This document shows positions 36,301-51,300 of a stretch of 64,000 bases of DNA, piece after piece. Numbering within the stretch: position 1 is the first letter of the stretch; each line of letters opens with the position of its first letter. Under the pieces are notes generated by a model. It was not told the origin of the DNA, ran no database searches, and was given only the letters and a program-made list of their open reading frames with translations. The position numbers were made by a program, and so were the translations under genes. Source of the DNA: Acanthaster planci (Eukaryota; Echinodermata; Asteroidea; Valvatida; Acanthasteridae); the NCBI RefSeq assembly GCF_001949145.1, contig NW_019091356.1, positions 3,008,713 through 3,072,712 of the forward strand, given 5' to 3'.

Positions 36301-39300
36301 GTATTACGCAGATTTCATGTTAAAGTAGCCCGATTATTAATCTGAAAAAGTCAAGCATTCTTCAAATGTATGACCAATAAATTTACTCCAAATCATTGTC
36401 AAACTCACGTATGTTAATTTCATACATTCATGGATGCATTTGAAGGTATTACTTTCTTCATGCTTTGCTTAAATGGCTGTTACACAGTGACTAATTCAGT
36501 ATACGCATCAAGGCAGCCGTGAGTAAAATGACACCACTCTCACAAAGTGGCCAAAAAACAATCAAAATCAGCTCTACTATACTTAACCTGAATGCGAACT
36601 GAAAAAATCTCCAAAAAAAAAAAGAACCCAATGCTTTCCCACATCAGTAGTATGCATAAATCAAGTCATGGCTTGGCTCTAAATTGAAGTCCCCCGCCGT
36701 CCCCCCCAATTTATCCCCGCAAAAAGAGTCTTACCGGCTGTTGTTGAGGCTGATTACAAATCCGTCCCCCTCGTAGGATCCAAAGTAGCCCCACTTGCAG
36801 TAGCGCTTCAGCGCCGCCTTACCGGCATGGATCCAGGCTCCCTCGGGCCCATAGGGCTTGGTGGACTGGCCGGCAAGGGTGTAGCCCGCCCGGCAGTCGG
36901 TGAAAAGCGGCTGGACCGGGGTGGCCAGGGGGCAGGTGCGGTGGCGGACGCGGACCTGGCGCAGGCTCGCCTTGCCCAGGAGAACGCTCTCTCCGTTCAT
37001 GATGGAGATCTGTCCAAGGGAATCGAGAGACGCCGTGCAGGCCTTTCAAGGGTGGATCCCAAACTGGCTCACTGACCTCAATAGACCGTATTTGCGGGGG
37101 ACCCTAATTTCAGTCAGATTCCCCAACGTAGTGTAGTTATTTGAAAATATTAAATTTAAAGAACCAGACTATATTCTACGATTTCCTTCCAGCCCCCAAA
37201 ATACCCTGGTACCATCCCATTTAGTGTTTCAATCGTATACAATGTGACCCACTCTGTGAAAATGAGTCTTAAGTTGCCAAAGTTGCTTTGGAGTAAAAAG
37301 TCCTTTAGAATAATTTTGCACAGTGTAAATCAACAGGAACCCACAGCATTTTTCACCATGGAGTGTCCACTTTTGTCGGGATACCAAACTGAGTGATACA
37401 TCACAACAAAACTCAAAATGTTCAGGAATATGACTGAAATTGGGAACCCCGCAAATACAGTCTGCTGAATACCTTCGCTGCTCCATCGATAAGAGGGTTC
37501 GATATCCACGACATCTCACATTCAGGACCAAAATCACATGACTGCATTACCACCAAAGCAACCAAATGATCCCTTGTTGTTTGTGCCTTGTTACTGATAG
37601 ATTAATCAGATGGAGGTTCATGGAATTGACTGTGTAACCAATTATTAAAAACTACTGAACAAAACGAACGAACTTTTATCAGACACAAAATAATTACTGC
37701 AGCTCGAGTAGGAAAGATGTCAAGTGAACTGAAGTGATTTTTCTATCATCACCAAACACTGCACAGCTCCTGTGTTACACCCAGTGACAAGACCATCTAG
37801 ATTTCCTAACCCTAACGGTTCCTGATGGTATGCTGGTCCAACGGCAAGGACAAAATAACCCACCTTTTCTTCGGAGACTGTTTCCGCGTTGTACCACTTT
37901 TCCCAGTACAGATTGTCCAACAGGTCCCCATTCATCCAGGACCAGAGCTCGTCGACGGATGAAACAGCAGTAAAGGGATGCGGTGTCCTGTATTATTCAT
38001 ACAATCAAACAGAGTAAACAGAATGTGGCACCTGTGTCCATTTCAAAAATTCATTCAAGGTAGCAATTTCAAGAAGAAAGGCAATTGTGGCTTAAAAGTC
38101 TTTCAATGATAGAGTTCAGTATATCAAAAAAGCAAGATCATTCGGGAACAAAGTAGGTGCATGAGTCCATGAAGGGCTCCCCTGATAGGGCAAACATTGC
38201 ATACGAGTCCAACTGGCCTCTGACACGTTTCGTTACAGGAATACACTGTTGGAGTATCCAATTGGCTCATTCCTTTTGTCCATGTGTCGCTTTGTCCTGC
38301 GTACTTTTCCGAAAAGTAAGAACATTTGAGAAAACGTACAAAAACATGTGATTCTGTATGCGTGTTGATTTGGAATACCCAATGAACACATTCAACGATT
38401 ACTTTCCTATACAGAGACTCCTTGTTCTGCGGCTCGATAATTTTTACTCACTTATCACAACAAACACAGATGGTAAAACCACATTTCAGAACTCAATCTA
38501 CGCATGTAAATCTTTCTGGGCTTAAGGTTGGTTGGGGCTCACAGTCAGAGTGATCCAGCAAGAACGGAATTGGACTCACTCTAGGAAGGTCTGTCGGACT
38601 CCCCGGTTGACAGGATAGTGGTAGGTCACCTCGCGGCCGTACGCCATCCACATCAGGCAGGCAAACAGGGTGGAGTACATGATCACATCCCTGCAGAGAT
38701 CAAAAGGCGGACGTTAGTTGAGCGGGGCACATTCTACTGCTTGCTGAAGTGTTGGCATTTTATTTGGGCAATGCCCCAAATGCTGTCTAGACAAATGGTT
38801 TGTTCTTGATCCTGTGGGAGATATCTGCCTTGAGCTGAAGTGCACCATCACCAGTTGTAAAGAGCTACATTGGCGGGGAGTGTTCATTTTGTTGGTAGCC
38901 ATGTGACCCTTACGCCTGCATATTTATAGTCGTTTGTGAACCAGCAAAGTGCAGTTCCCACGAACGGAACCTCCATTGCCAGGAAAATCACAACCTCTCT
39001 TGGTCACACTCGAGGTGGACAATTACCATCCAGTGACTTACTTACAATTTATATCTTCTTCTTTCTCTAGCAATTGTTAATTAGCTTGTTTTTTGATAGC
39101 TTTCAAATTCCTTTTTCCCCCCAAGACATTTAAGCTTAGCCGGGCAGTCTTTCCGTAAAGGTTTTTAGGGGAGGGGGCTAGCTAGTGCCTTACTTTAGGA
39201 TGGCCCACATGTTCTTCTCCTTCAGCATCTTCTCCTTGGCCTTCTGGAGCTCCTTTGCCTGGGGTGGGCGAGCGAATCGCAGGTAGCGCGAGCGCTGCCT

Positions 39301-42300
39301 TGCTGCTATGGCCTTTTGGAAGAACGACAACGGAAAAAACTCCCGCTGATTTAAAACAAGCCACCTTATCGAGGACTTCAAGACTTGGCAAGAAATCCAA
39401 ACGCAGTGACCCAGAGGCTGAAATTTCCTATTCACCTTCTGTTTCTCATGATTGCAAGCGGTGACTCATATTTGTAACCCAACGTAACAAAGAGAGTCAC
39501 CACTGAGTCACTATTGAGTAAAGGCTTCTGAATGTACCTTGCATGATGTAAATTAAGAGGCACCCCTCACCCGTCTATACCCATTCCATCATAATGCCAA
39601 ACCAGGTGGACACTTCACAGACCTCAGGTTGATCTGTGCAACGAAACCTGAAGTGGAATTACTTTGAAATAGCTGGTCTTGCAACTTTTTTTGTGAGACT
39701 AGACCATAATTTTGTTCACTTCATTACACCGAGAACCAATTGGGCAGAGCTGCTGATCATAGCAACTTTGCCAAGCAGTAAAAAAACTGCTTAGCAGAAT
39801 TAGCTTACAAGTCAAAATGCCATGTGTTGTATATATATTGTGACCGGTTTCCAGCTTTCTCGTGCTTAGCGTATTAATTTTCTCAGCATTTCCTTTTCTC
39901 TGCAAGAGAAAGTTTATATGAAGCGACGCCCAGATCTTTGGGCTGATGAACTCTCTTTACTCATCCAACTGACCTTGGCCATGTCGTTTTCGTAGCCTTC
40001 CAAGCGCGCCCTGTCCAGGCTTTTCTTGTCAATCAGGTCAACGTTGTCATCATAGTGATCGAAAATGTGGATGTTGTTCCTGTGCCGGACCGACTTCAGG
40101 ATGGTGAACATCAGCATCTAGGGGAGAACATGCGCCAAAAGGTCCAGTTCAATCCGTTGAGCCCAAATAAGTAACACACAAGGGGAACTTTATCAACAGA
40201 GCAAAACAGAACAATCAAGTGCAAACTTAAAACCTGCCAATTTTTGTTGTAATCTTTTCCCTGTGGCTCCCTCCCCCCACGCAAACCCCTCCCATTTGAT
40301 TCCTTCCTGATCTGCCTGCAATTTGTGATGTATCAGACATCTTGGTCCGGTTCCCAGAGGACAGACGTACCACCGAAACTATACTCGGCCTTCAGATTCC
40401 CACCAGTCTCAAGGACTTGGTGACAGAGAAACTTGACTTCAGCTAAGCGAGCCCGACTCGCACCCGGCTTATGTAATGCATCTGTGAGTGTGATGAGCTT
40501 CAAGACAAATGTTCCTCCTTACCACCGCCGGCTGAGTGACAAAGATGCACTGCAAGAAGGAGAAGTAGACGGATTGCATCCAGTAGACTGACTTCACATC
40601 GCTGAACCTGGGGTCAAGGAAACGGATTCAGATTACGGTTATTTTTCAACCAAACACTAACAGTGTGGGCCCTACGAAAGTTGCATAACTTGCTTTCTGT
40701 GACTGGTTCTTGCAGATTACATATGCATTACTGCAGCTGACGATATTTAAACATCCAGATTTATTCCTTCTTTGAAATCGGCTTTTGGCGAAGGCTGTTT
40801 GGCGAGGGCTTCAACATCAACATTCTGACCTTGGACTATATACGGGCCTCTAACATTTGAGCACATGAAAAGGCTAGATATCACAACCAAAAGCAACATC
40901 AAGTCAGCATCTTTGAACTATGACAGTCTAATTTGGTTGCAAAGAAAAATTAACCATTTGGCCAAAAAAACAAAGGCCACAGTTTCTGGTTGGACGATGG
41001 CTCTAAAAGTGGTGCGGCAACGCAGCTTTTTTCCCCTCATTTTTTTCACCTAGAAATGACGTACGTATAATGCGCAATGTCCATCGCAACTCCACTGCGT
41101 ACGTACTGCTGCTACCAACCCTGAAATAGACTAGCCCCCTCACTATTTATTGTTTAGAGGCATTTTCAGCTTGTAAATGTACACAGGACATAAGACCACC
41201 TTGTTTGTCTGGTTCCCAGATGTAAATGTTTAATACATAAATGACGTCTTCTGAAAAAGAGTGCCCGACTAAATGTGTGGGTCCCTAGAGGGCCTCCTTT
41301 ACTGTACATATTACTAAACCGCACCCCATCTAAAACACATTTCAATTACGCAGTAGCAGGATTCCACTGATCAAGGAAGCTTGGCAGCTTTTGGACATCG
41401 TATTATGCCCAATAAAAAACGTTTTATTTAGCCGCCACGCAGGTCTACGGCGACACATGCACTGATCAGAAACCGGAGACTTTTTAGGGGGGCCTCATAT
41501 TTTTAGTTATAATTATTATTTCAAAATGTTATAATTAGAATTGTCTTTCTTTTTCCTGTATTGTTGGACATATCCTCCAAAAGCTTTGGATGATGCCTCC
41601 ACAGAGTGAACATGAATGTTATCGAAAAAGCTGACGTTGATCTTGCCTGGTACCCAGGACAAATTTAGTGCACAGGTTACCAAGGAAAATTGACCAGTGG
41701 TCGACAGATGGTCATTTCTCAAACTCGTTCCCAAATTGAGGTGGGTGGTGGATGTCTAGCGACGGACCTGTATCCGTAATAGATGGTCACCACAGCTGAG
41801 AAGACAGTGATGAAGCCACAGATGGCCCAGGCCAGCTTGCCGCACCAGTTGGGCAGCCAGATCTTGGGGTTAGCCAGTCGCTTGTGGTAAGCCTGGCAGC
41901 CGGCCCCTGCGGTGGCGAGCGCCCCATACCCTGACTCCAGGCTGCGGGTGTCCGGCGAGCTGACCCCGCTGTCTGAGACATCACTCGGGTGCTTGCCGGC
42001 GCTGCCACTCAGGCTGCTGCCACTCAGGCCGTCGTCATAGGCACTGGTGCTGCCACCGCTGCTGCTGCCGAAGCTGATGGAGTCATAGCTTTTGTGCATG
42101 TCGTCACTGTGGCTGGACGAACCCTAAGGACAGAGCACAAAACACGGGTGAGACTTGGAGATGAGGGGAAAGTCCAAAGTGTATGCAGACAAGGGTTTGA
42201 TCAACGACGATAGAATACTATGACCCGTCACGACTCAAAAGCCAAGAGGGCCAAAATTCTCTCCCAAGTGATGTGATTACATCAGTTTTGCATGTAGCCC

Positions 42301-45300
42301 TCTAAGACAAATCTGAACGATTTTCAAGATGTAATTTTTTGCGTTGGGGATGTTAATTTATATAACGGGTTTTGCCCTTGCCCAACGTATATATTAATAA
42401 ACACATAGAGCATACAGTGTTTATCAATATATACGTTGGGTAAGGGCAAAACCCGTTATATAAATCTGAATGACCAAACCTACAAAGCTACACCATCGTT
42501 GAGACAAAAATGCCTGAAATCTGGAAAATTTCCTGAGAAATCACATGGAAAAACTATATCACGATCGAAAAAAAAAAGGCAGCCAACCAGTCTGGGTCAA
42601 TATCCACTGAAAACCTGCCTCTGTTTGTACAATGCTCAGAGCGATCTGGTATAATAAGGATGCTTGCAATGCTCCAGTCTCTACCTGAAGGACCCCGATG
42701 ATCCTCACGACACCTCACAACAGTTGTAACCCATTTGGGTTTTTTTTTCTTTCCAAGTTTACCTTCAGCCTGTGCTTCCATTTCTCCTGCGCCCATCCCT
42801 GGAGGTCCTCCAAGGTGACGTCAGCACGCTCCCCCACGCCAGAATCCAGACTGCCCTGGTTGAGTATGGTCTCCACTGGGGCAGCTGTTTGTGGAAGATA
42901 CCCGGGGGAACTTTGTTGAAGGGTCTGCACAACAGGGGCAACATTCCTAGACTGGTAGCACAGCTCAAACTGCTGCTTTGAAAGTCCGAGTTTCTCGGCA
43001 AACTTTGGGGTCAAATTTTTGGGCCCTGCTAACCATGGACAATCTCTGCTTGCTGCAACGAAGGTGCAGCAACAACAGTTAGCATATTTCGTGGGCGGCA
43101 AGAAAATTGGGATTCTGTGCATACGGGCATTCCCTATAAAGCATTCCGTGCCTGCTGGGTTGGTAAAAAATGTCTGTTTCATCTCCTCAAATGATCACAG
43201 CTGCACAATTTCATAGTTATCTATGCCAAGAAACTAGGCTGAGCCTAGAGCCTGTTGGGGCTTTTACAGCAGGCACATTTAACTTGTTGTAAGCAGGAAA
43301 ACCACGACAATGTGGATTTAAGTTGTAAAGACTAAGCTGAAGGTTACACAAGGAAGAACAACAATTCCTTAGGAGCCATCACATGCTTCCAGTGGCAACA
43401 CTAGTGTAAAGGACACCATTTGCAGTTAAAATCTTACCCGACTCGGGAAGCTCAATTGTTGTCTTGACACTCCTGAAGTTCTTTTCCTCCTCAATCTCTT
43501 CACGTCGGGGCTGTTGAGGTCAGACAACAATATTAAAGCATTGTGCAAAATATCTTGAATGCGATCGCTGCCGATCACATTTCTGTCTATGAACTATGAC
43601 CTTATTTCTCCTACTGCTTCAAACTTACCCTCGCTCTACGGAAGACCATTATGATAGGGAAGTTCACGGGGATAGCCAGTATAGCTGTCACTATGCCAAC
43701 CAACATGGCCTCTCCCGACACATCAATCAGGCCAAGATCTACCTCCTGTATAAAAAAGTCAGAATTTCCACTCTTGCTTTAATGACAAAAATCTTCTTCC
43801 AAAACTCAACTTTCTGAAGCTACTATGGGGAAACAACATTTATTATGTGGTTACATTTTCAATTTTTTTAGTGTGTATCAATTCTAGCTAGTCAGACAAT
43901 ACGATCCGAAATTACTCTGCTACAGCTTTAAATGACACAAGAGCCAATGTGAAATAGATGAAGCCGCCAGCTGAAGGCTTCCATAGGTTTAGGTGTTATT
44001 TCTAGCCATAGCCAAGCACATGGACTACGCCTTTTGATGCAGCTATCTCTCAGCTCATAGCCAACTCCTTACTTCACTGCTAGTTAGGGTGAGTCAGCTA
44101 TGTCCAAAAGATGTGGCTACGGCAAACAGAAATGCACGTGTCTATGGGAAGTGGTTTCAGCGGTTAGCAAGTGTCTTCCATGGGCGAGTGCTACTGCTGG
44201 CCACAGACAATACAACTGGATGTGGCCTTCTGGCCTCAGATGCCACATGCTCTACGTGCGACTGTCACTTGATAGCCATTAACCGCCACTTTTTACCTCT
44301 TTGCCCAGGTGCTGGTACCAGATGGTGTTGATGCAGAGGAAGCCCATGGAAATGGACAGGCTGCAGGTCAGCCGCTGGATGCGGGTGAAGACGCTGTACG
44401 GGGGACGAGTGAAGATGGAGCTCCACAGGTAGTAGTCGGCAAAGTACTGGAATAGTTTGGCAAAGAAGGCCTGGCGAGGGGAAGGAAATGGCCAAATCTG
44501 GGTATAATTCAAAGTATGTTATGAATTCATCCCTCCAAGATCTCAAAAATCTACCCTCAATCCAATCTCAGGATGTACCTGAATTGGGCTGATTTAACAG
44601 GATTGAAGAAATGTACAACCCCCCCAGCATTACCTGAAAGTTCTCTTCGCATCTGTCCCTTGACCTACCAATCAAATACATAAAAGTCCCCCCCTTGCAA
44701 AAAGAAGACAAACTCCCTTGTAACAGGAGGCACCTACCTTCTGAAAGCCGACCCCCTTGTCCAGGACCTCAAGGTCCCGCTCGATCCTCCCGTCGTCCTC
44801 CTCCACGGCGAACCAGCGCTCGCAGATGAAGTACCACTTGCGGCCAGTCAGGAGGTCGCGGACGGCCACCCGGCTCAGGAACCAGCTGGGGGAGTGGCCG
44901 GCGTTGTTGTGCCAGACGTGGAGCCTCCGGAGGTTGCCCAGCGACTCGGGGACACTGGGAGACACGGAATAAGAAGAGGAATTCCAAATGTAGGCCACTC
45001 CAGGACAGTAATACAGAAATGTGACTACTGGATGGTTTTATACAACACCAGGAAAAAGGTTAAATTGCAGTAAAAGTGACTAAAGCTGTTTTGTGTTAGA
45101 CGTCTCATTCTTTACGTCGATTTTGTAAATATGAGGTTCTATTGACAGCACCAAGACACAACTGCAGTGGTCCACAAGACCCAACCTCAGACTAGTCCAA
45201 GACATGACCAATCTGTCCCAGCTTAGCCTTGCCTAACCTAACCCGGCCTCGGCAAGCCAGAGCCCAGCTTAACCCACCCAAGCCCGCCACAGCTCAGACA

Positions 45301-48300
45301 AATTCAGCTCAGCCCAGTCCAGTCCAATCCAGCCTAGCCAAATCAATGAGTTTCTCACTCCAAATCTGCATTCTGGATCTGTGGGGCGATTTCCGTTGGC
45401 TCACCTGACAATGAATCGGTCCCTGGAGTTCTTCTCAAAGATGGGCCGACCCTTGCAGATGAGCTCCTTGGTCTCTGAGTGGGCCTCGTTGCCATGCAGT
45501 ACCATACTCACCCTGGCCGTGGTGCCGGCCCCTGCCCGCATGCCCGTCTCGACAGTGATCTCGTAACTTGTCAAAGAGAGAAACACAGAGATCTTTTGTT
45601 CAGTATGAAGCACAAAGGAACAAGATAACTTCCAGAATTCAGTACTATGATTTAGTCTCAAATGTGAAACTTATAATGTGCAAACTCTTCAGGTTTTAGC
45701 AGGTAAAAAGTAGCCATTTTATAGAACTGACGGCATTTCAAAGCCATTTCCAAGTCGTGGCCCAACGTAACAAAATGAGTACCAAGTCGCCACAGCACTA
45801 CTTGAGTGAAAGGCCTTCAAGGGAATCTTGCACTGTGTACATCAAAGGGAGCCCTCTAACAGTTTTCACCCCACATTTTGTCCTTTTCATCCAGATGCCT
45901 AATTGGGCGACACAACTTGACAACAAGCAGCTTTCTCTTTCTTCACAGAATTACTGAAAACATGGCCTCGAGTAGTCTCATTTTGTGGCATCCAGTCACA
46001 CTGTCTGATCTGACCTACTCCACTGACTTCTTGCCAATTGACTGCGAGGCCTTGCATTCACACTCGCTGAAATGGATTTGTTGAAGGTCAATAAACACAA
46101 GGCTTGGAGAAGCAGCTGAACACTGGATCTACTCACTACTGCTGGTCGGCCGGCTGGTTGTCCGACAGGTAGATGAGCCCCAGCTTTCGCTCGTCGTGCT
46201 TGTCGGCCAGGTAGCAGTAGACCAAGAGGACAATGTAGATGCCCAGGATGCCGACCGTGAAGGAGTAGGGGATGGGATTAGTGATGGGCCTGGGGATGAA
46301 GAGGATGACAGATTATTCCCAAGGAATTAGGAATATATCTAAGGGCTTTAGCTAGGTACGGAAATAGCACAGGCAGTCAATAAGTCTTGGGAAATTGCCC
46401 TCTTGCCTGGGTCTTGTGATGTGGGGAAATTTCAATATACAAGAGTTGTAGTTGCTTTAGAATGTCTTGATGAAAAACCAATGAAGTTTTCGTCTTCATC
46501 CAACTCTAAGAGGCAGAAAAAGAACACGGGAAAAAGACAGAGCCTCACGTGTCAAACACTGTCAGGCTGACAACATCCAGGATGACGGAGATAGGCAGGA
46601 AAGTGACCCCGAAGGCCGTCAGGTGGTTGCACTTGCAGCGGGTCAGCTCGTAGGTGGAGGAGTGCATCACCTCGCAGCCGTCACCCACCCAGGCATCTGA
46701 AGGGGGAGGAGGGAGGGAGGGGTAGGGGGAAAAGAAAGCATGCGGCTTGACTTGATTTTGAGTGAGTGGCTTCTCGTGGAGAGGAACCAGATCACCAGGG
46801 TTGCAGCTGTGCTGCCCGGGGCTAGCCAATGTTCCAAATAGCCAGCCGGCACTCGAGGGGTGAAAATAACACTTGCTGGCCAGCACAAATTTGGCTGCAT
46901 TGTGTGCCGATTCACATGCGTTCTCTCTTTGGCAGCATTGCATGCTGCTGATGCTGCATCAGCTAAGCCAGCCACGCTGTTGGAGTGCTCACCATTTTGG
47001 GTGTTCCAATAGAGGCATTCTCCCCACCACAGTCGCATCAGGTACTGCCGCGTGCTGACCTCATCCTGTCCGTAGCTGCTCTCGCCGTACTCGGCATCAA
47101 TGAGGGCTAGGTAGTGCTTGCCGGTCGCTGCGGGACATAGTGAAATACAGAAAGGGTTTGGTTGACACATTATCAGATGAATGAAATCAGATGAAAACAA
47201 TGACGGATTACCTTCGCAAAATGCAAGCCTAAAAATGATGGCAATTCCCAGCAGCAGGTCTTTTGTTCCTAGTACGGTCTTTTGTTACACAGACCAGCTC
47301 TTTTGTCCAATTTTGGGCAGCCCGGCTCTGCGTATAAGCCCATGGTGCTCCAACTGAGGTTCCCCGGCAGCAAGTGGTTCGTACTACTTTAACAGACTGG
47401 CAGTTGTTTTTTTCCTCTTCTCAAGTTTGAAGCATGTAGCACGGTTCACTACACCAAACTGAATTTTATGCACAGAAGCTCTGGACAATTGGAAAGCAAC
47501 CTAGTCAAACCCCAGGGCCAACGTCCACACCTAACCTGTTCCTAATATGACAAAATATGTAACACTAGTAACAGCTGGATTGAATATGTACCATTGAACG
47601 TATTTGGAGGGAGAAAGAGGACTAGATCTTCGTCCTCTTTCTCGTACATCCAGGATCTGTCGTACTCGATTGGAGTGGGCCTGATGCCATACCTACAAGA
47701 AAAAAACACACACAATTTAACAAGAAAAAGGAACAAAGGAAAAATTGAGGGATGTGCAGAAGCACCAGCAAGTTTGAAAATGAAACGCAAAACAGAAATT
47801 CAAAATTTCACAGAAAGACGTGTGATGTAGATTTCATGGAATTTTAAACTCTATTTTCAAAAGGTTTCTCACACTTTTTAATTCCTTCTATCAGTACTTC
47901 ATTGGGCTGGTCATTTTTATTTCCATGTTGGCATACGCTTGAAGTCATCAACTGGAGCCAATCTCCGAGTGCTCCTTACGCAAAAAATTTGTTTAAGCGT
48001 GAAAAAACCTTGCTTGACAAATCAGGTTACCAGCCAAAACTTCTTGTAAATGTGTATTGTTTTGGAATGGTATTTACCTGTCTTTTGGTTAGCATGACGA
48101 GCCAGAGTTTAAGCTGGTAACCTTTGTTTATTAGGTGAATTTTTTTTGTGCTTAAGCATATTTTGTACTTAAGCAGCTCTATGACACTGGCCCCTGGACA
48201 CTGTTAGTCCTGAACCACGGTAACGTACCATTAGCTCCAAGCTTGAAACTTTCAGAGTCAGTCAACAGAACAGTTTTGCCAGTGAACAATGTGTCAGCGA

Positions 48301-51300
48301 TACTTCCGACCAGATCGGAGTCATTTTGACCCGTGGCATTCATCACTATCTTCCTAGCACGAATACCACGGATTCGTGGCGTGATTTAAAAAAAAAAAAA
48401 CAAGCAAAAGGGGCAAGGCCTGTTCTAAAACAGACCTCATGATGAGCTTGACGGGGAAGGTACGTCGGGTCTCGGGGGCTAGCCGCACCATGATCTGGAA
48501 CGCTTGGCTGACGCCCTCCTCCGACACGTTGAACTCGTGGACGTTCATGAAGGCCTTGTCAAGGGTGAGGTTGCACATCAGGGAATCCTGTTGAAAACCA
48601 AAGCAGAGCAGAAATGCTTGAAACCCTCACATTAACCTCAATGTCTCACGTTATCCTAAATACCAGCAGGTGCATCACTGAAATCTAAGGGGGGGTGCTA
48701 GGCAAAACAGACGTAATAGTTGTCACAGCAATTTCATTAAGTACTTAGAGAGCTGCAGTTTTTGAACAGTTGTACTGGCCACTAGCTGGCTCTAGTTCTT
48801 TGTCCTCAAAATGTTCAACGAAGACACGAGTGACAATATAAGGATACTTGATTGTATTTCCAAGGTCAAAAGAGAGAACTTTTCAGCCACGAAATGGTCC
48901 TGACAGAAGGCTGATAAAAATGTATTGAGTTTATGGCAGTGCTCTGGTTCGCATGTATTTTTACTAAAACAACGACATGGCTTCATACCCCAAGGGAGCC
49001 GCAAGTGTGCGCCACTTCAAACACGATTTCTTTGCCGGCCGTCAGATTCTCCACCTTCAGCTCCTGGCCTGTGCACGAGTGCAGCGTGAGAGATGACACG
49101 TCCGAAGTCACCTGTTAAGAATCAGTGCAAGTATCCCAGGGACATCCAGTAAATTTGGCGTGAGAGCAGAGTTTCCAACCTTGCGCACCCTGGCTAATGC
49201 CGTGGCCTACCATGATGCACAGGAGATACGGACATCTTGCATGCAAAAACGGGCATTAAGCAGTAAATTCATGGTTCAAATACGGGTGCTGAACAAGTCC
49301 AGGTACGTACAAGTAGCCAATACCCAACTCGGGTATCAAAAACGTTCCGGCAACTTATCACCAAACCTGAGTATCTGTAAAGTTAGTGCACATTTATTCA
49401 AAATTATGTTTGAAATTTTCATCAGCCGGAAATCTTCCAAGTGCAGAACAGTTTCCGTTCTTTCTCGTGAACTCATTACGGCAGCAGAACGGTGTTTCCG
49501 TGGACTGGACTTACTTTGTGGGCACCCTCTCCCCAGAGGTAAGGGTTGGCCCGGTAGGTGACCATCTCCAGGTCCCAGCAGGGGATGGCCATGTCGTGGC
49601 ACGTGTAGGTGCCAATCACGCCCCCGCCATTCTGGGCGTGCAGGACCTGCTCCAGGCCAACGGGCAGGGTGAAGGCGTTGCGGCCGGCCGTCAGGTCAAC
49701 GGAGGCCAACGACGTCTGCCGGGCGCCCAGGAGGTCCACCGCATGGGTATGGATGAGGAGGGGCTCCTCGTCTGGCTTCTGCAGCTGGAGGTAGGTCTGT
49801 TGTACAGACAAAAAATAAAAAAAATATTAGGCAATTTGCCCACCTTGTTAAAGTACCCGACCTTGTTAAAGTACCCGACCTTGTTAAAGTACCCGACCCA
49901 ACCAATTCATACATGAGCTGATTCATCCACTTGGTCCCCACATCTTTTTCTTATACCATTTCTATTAAGCCCTGCCCACTCCAGTAACGTCTGTGCTTCA
50001 CCACAACACCGCCATGTTTAATTGAACTAAAAAAAAAGGCAGATCTCGTGTCAATGTATGCATCCAAGTTTTGTGGGGGCATTTTGGTCGTGTAATCCCT
50101 ACTATAAACAGTAAAACTATCACAGGGTTTGACTTTGGGTCCCTGCGCTACCAATAATCAGTAGCACAGCTTCTCTCTCGTCATTATACGAAGCATTTTG
50201 TCTTTGTTGCCGTTGGCTCTTATTCTCACTCAATGTTCCAGCAGGCACTGCTCATGCTTATAGTTTCGTTGTTTTAATTTTGATTTATCTCTGATTGTTG
50301 TTCACATTTTTGATCTGGGCATGGCAATGTAAGTCCCCAGCTTCCGCCTATGCCACCATATTACTCCGTGTATTATTTACCGTGTTCCTAATTTGATGGA
50401 TTTTCTTTGTTTACTTGTAATGCAAGTTTAGGATTCTCATTTAGAAGATCACTTTGTGTGAAACACCTCTTGCTTTACTTGCAACATCACAGTAAATAAA
50501 GCTATGGACTAGTAGAGAAAGCACGCATCTACTCGTAGTCATACCCAAGTTGCATAAGCCATTCGTAGGGCACATCGGACGTGGAACGGCAGGGGACACC
50601 AGGCGGGCCTGATAACCTACCTGCAATAGCCCCTGGACGGCCCCCACAGACCTCTGGATGGCCAACTTGTGGTGCCGCCGCCCGATGGCCTGGGTGTGGT
50701 CCATGGCCAGGGCGCTGACCACGCTGGACGTGGTGCTGGTCAGCGCCACCAGGATGTCCACGTCCAGCTGGCCCAGGAGGTGGGCGTTGGCCACCGCGCT
50801 GGTCATGCTGGAGTTGACGGACTGGGCGGCTAGGATCACAGTGTTGATCGGAAGCTGGAGAAGCCAAAATACATGAGAAATCAAAATCGAATTTTCTCTC
50901 CAACAAATGGTCTAATGCTTCCCTCATTGTTGCATTAGCTGTGTGTGAAAAAATAGGCCATGTTTAACACAGACTTCTTGAGCTACGGCTGCATCTCATA
51001 ATCAGTGGCGAGTACTTGCCGATTTGGAAACTGTGAAAACCTAGACCTAGCCACAACTTTGCGTACCACCAATATGGGGTCCTCTCCTGCCCATTTCTTC
51101 TTCCAATATCATTTGTAAACCTCTTCACGGTTGGCACATACGTAAACTCTTAGAGGGGGGTGCACTCGGTACATCCACTCAATTATTTCAATAAGTACAA
51201 AGCTCCCTTTATGGTCTCCGTCCTCGGTAGGGGAGGGGGGAAAAGAGGAATGGTTCCAAGACAAGTTGATACCTCCAGGGGCACGTAGCTGCTGGCTGCG

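Noticed and set aside
45180-45345. CAGCCCAG-rich stretch as an ordered tandem repeat
   Set aside because: It is low-complexity and biased, but I cannot define a stable unit length.
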